Assembly: GCA_934565415.1 (NCBI GenBank)
Contig: CAKTHQ010000071.1
Location: 1-6,956 of the forward strand
Length of the DNA: 6,956 nt
Source of the DNA: an uncultured Oscillospiraceae bacterium
Lineage (GTDB): Bacteria > Bacillota > Clostridia > Oscillospirales > Oscillospiraceae
Direction of reading: 5' to 3'
Positions within the stretch are counted from its first letter, which is position 1. The number at the start of each line of letters is the position of its first letter. This document shows positions 6,631 to 6,956 of the stretch, piece after piece. A program made the position numbers and the translations under genes. Under the pieces are notes generated by a model. The model was not told the origin of the DNA and did no database searches. It was given only the letters and a program-made list of their open reading frames with translations.

Positions 6631-6711
6631 TGAAATCCGTCCTTCGGACGGGTGAAATACCGCTTGCGCGGTAAGAAATATGGCTCTCCGCCATATGAAA
6701 TCGCTGCGGTG
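6631..6711. repeat. Array of short hairpins separated by TGAAAT, period 21-22 bp
   Basis: TGAAAT occurs at 6631, 6653 and 6696, with a one-base variant AGAAAT at 6674, so the spacings are 22, 21 and 22. Each is followed by a different short palindrome. CCGTCC/GGACGG (6637-6642 with 6646-6651) has loop TTC. ACCGC/GCGGT (6659-6663 with 6668-6672) has loop TTGC. ATATGGC/GCCATAT (6678-6684 with 6690-6696) has loop TCTCC. The fourth (6700-6710) is decayed to about 4 bp. Arm sequences differ completely while pairing is kept. On the pflA transcript the spacer reads AUUUCA. The element family is not identified with certainty; similar-looking hairpin strings may be dispersed in related gut Clostridia, but that is recollection, not shown here. 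Confidence 0.85.
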
Positions 6712-6720
6712 GAGAGAAGG

Positions 6721-6773
6721 GTTTATATTTCCCCGCCTGACGGCGGGGGAAATATTTAAAATGCCTGGCGGCA
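6721..6773. repeat. Diverged edge unit of the 53-bp array with inverted palindrome core
   Basis: This 53-base stretch is exactly in phase with the tandem array to its right and shares its last ten bases, CCTGGCGGCA, with the next unit. Its hairpin is 13 bp with one bulged G (6725-6737 with 6742-6755) and loop TGAC. The neighbouring units have loop GTCA, so this core is the reverse complement of theirs. It marks the pflA-proximal border of the array. Confidence 0.75.
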
Positions 6774-6956
6774 CATATATTCTCCCGCCGTCAGGCGGGG
6801 GGAATATTTTACGGTACCTGGCGGCACATATATTCTCCCGCCGTCAGGCGGGGGGAATATTTTACGGTACCTCGCGGCGCATATATTCTCCCGCCGTCAG
6901 GCGGGGGGAATATTTTACGGTACCTCGCGGCGCATATATTCTCCCGCCGTCAGGCG
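6774..6956. repeat. 53-bp tandem palindromic repeat array, running off the window
   Basis: Units begin at 6774, 6827, 6880 and 6933 (the last cut at 24 bases by the window edge), with an exact period of 53. The second and third units are identical; the first differs from them at two positions near its end (CCTGGCGGCA against CCTCGCGGCG). Each unit holds a stem-loop, for example 6777-6789 with 6794-6807, with loop GTCA and one bulge. Each is followed by an AT-rich AATATTTTAC and the hexamer palindrome GGTACC. Because 53 is not a multiple of three and no long frame crosses it, it is not coding. There are no variable spacers, so it is not CRISPR. Copy number beyond the window is unknown. Confidence 0.95.

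Noticed and set aside
6608..6694. Upstream ATG (6694) as the pflA start
   Set aside because: The extension translates the hairpin array, does not resemble PflA, and lacks a good ribosome binding site; METSKILGRVHS starting at 6607 is the family N-terminus.
6725..6807. Palindromes in the 53-bp repeats as ordinary intrinsic terminators
   Set aside because: The stems are followed by mixed AT sequence such as AATATTTTAC or AAATATTTAAA, or by GAATAT on the other strand, not by a T-run directly after the stem; several in tandem would also be unusual.
6774..6956. CRISPR array
   Set aside because: The whole 53-base unit is repeated almost identically, including what would be the spacer; there are no unique spacers and no cas genes in the window.
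6608..6956. Insertion sequence or mobile element end
   Set aside because: No transposase frame, no terminal inverted repeats around a unit and no target-site duplication can be seen; the repeats themselves may be a non-autonomous element, but nothing in the window shows movement.

Overview
The window looks like chromosomal DNA from an anaerobic, fermentative member of the Firmicutes, most likely a Clostridia of the Oscillospirales type. That placement is inferred from four things: a group B [FeFe]-hydrogenase, a pyruvate formate-lyase activase, Gram-positive-style GGAGG ribosome binding sites, and a fairly GC-rich composition with AT-rich promoters. No rRNA or other taxonomic marker is present, so it is only a working guess.

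Layout from left to right. (1) 1-594 (+): the 3' part of a glyceraldehyde-3-phosphate dehydrogenase gene with highly biased codons, closed by a strong terminator at 617-642. (2) 714-2219 (-): a 501-residue group B monomeric [FeFe]-hydrogenase, convergent with gap. A second hairpin (654-699) lies just beyond its stop. (3) 2220-2382: a divergent intergenic region holding a good sigma-A-type promoter for the hydrogenase. (4) 2383-3528 (+): a secreted penicillin-binding protein 5-type D-Ala-D-Ala carboxypeptidase. (5) 3561-5862 (+): a two-gene transcription unit with a perfect-consensus promoter, a GT4 glycosyltransferase, a CapE/FnlA-type UDP-GlcNAc 4,6-dehydratase/5-epimerase and a strong terminator. 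(6) 5861-6607 (-): pyruvate formate-lyase activating enzyme. (7) 6608-6956: about 350 bases without a gene upstream of pflA, built almost entirely of repeats.

Functionally, GAPDH (glycolysis), the hydrogenase (H2 metabolism) and PflA (which activates the enzyme cleaving pyruvate to formate and acetyl-CoA) fit fermentative energy metabolism. The carboxypeptidase, glycosyltransferase and CapE-like enzyme fit cell-envelope work: peptidoglycan trimming and making or attaching a 6-deoxy-amino sugar. The six genes form at least five transcription units, so this is not one pathway cluster.

The most unusual part is the region before pflA. It contains two distinct structured repeat families side by side. 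The first is a run of small hairpins of different sequence separated by a near-constant TGAAAT and spaced 21-22 bases apart (6631-6711). The second is an exact 53-bp tandem array, each unit carrying a GC-rich palindrome (6774-6956, running off the window), with a diverged edge unit at 6721-6773 whose palindrome core is inverted. No promoter is visible there, so pflA is probably transcribed through these repeats from outside the window.
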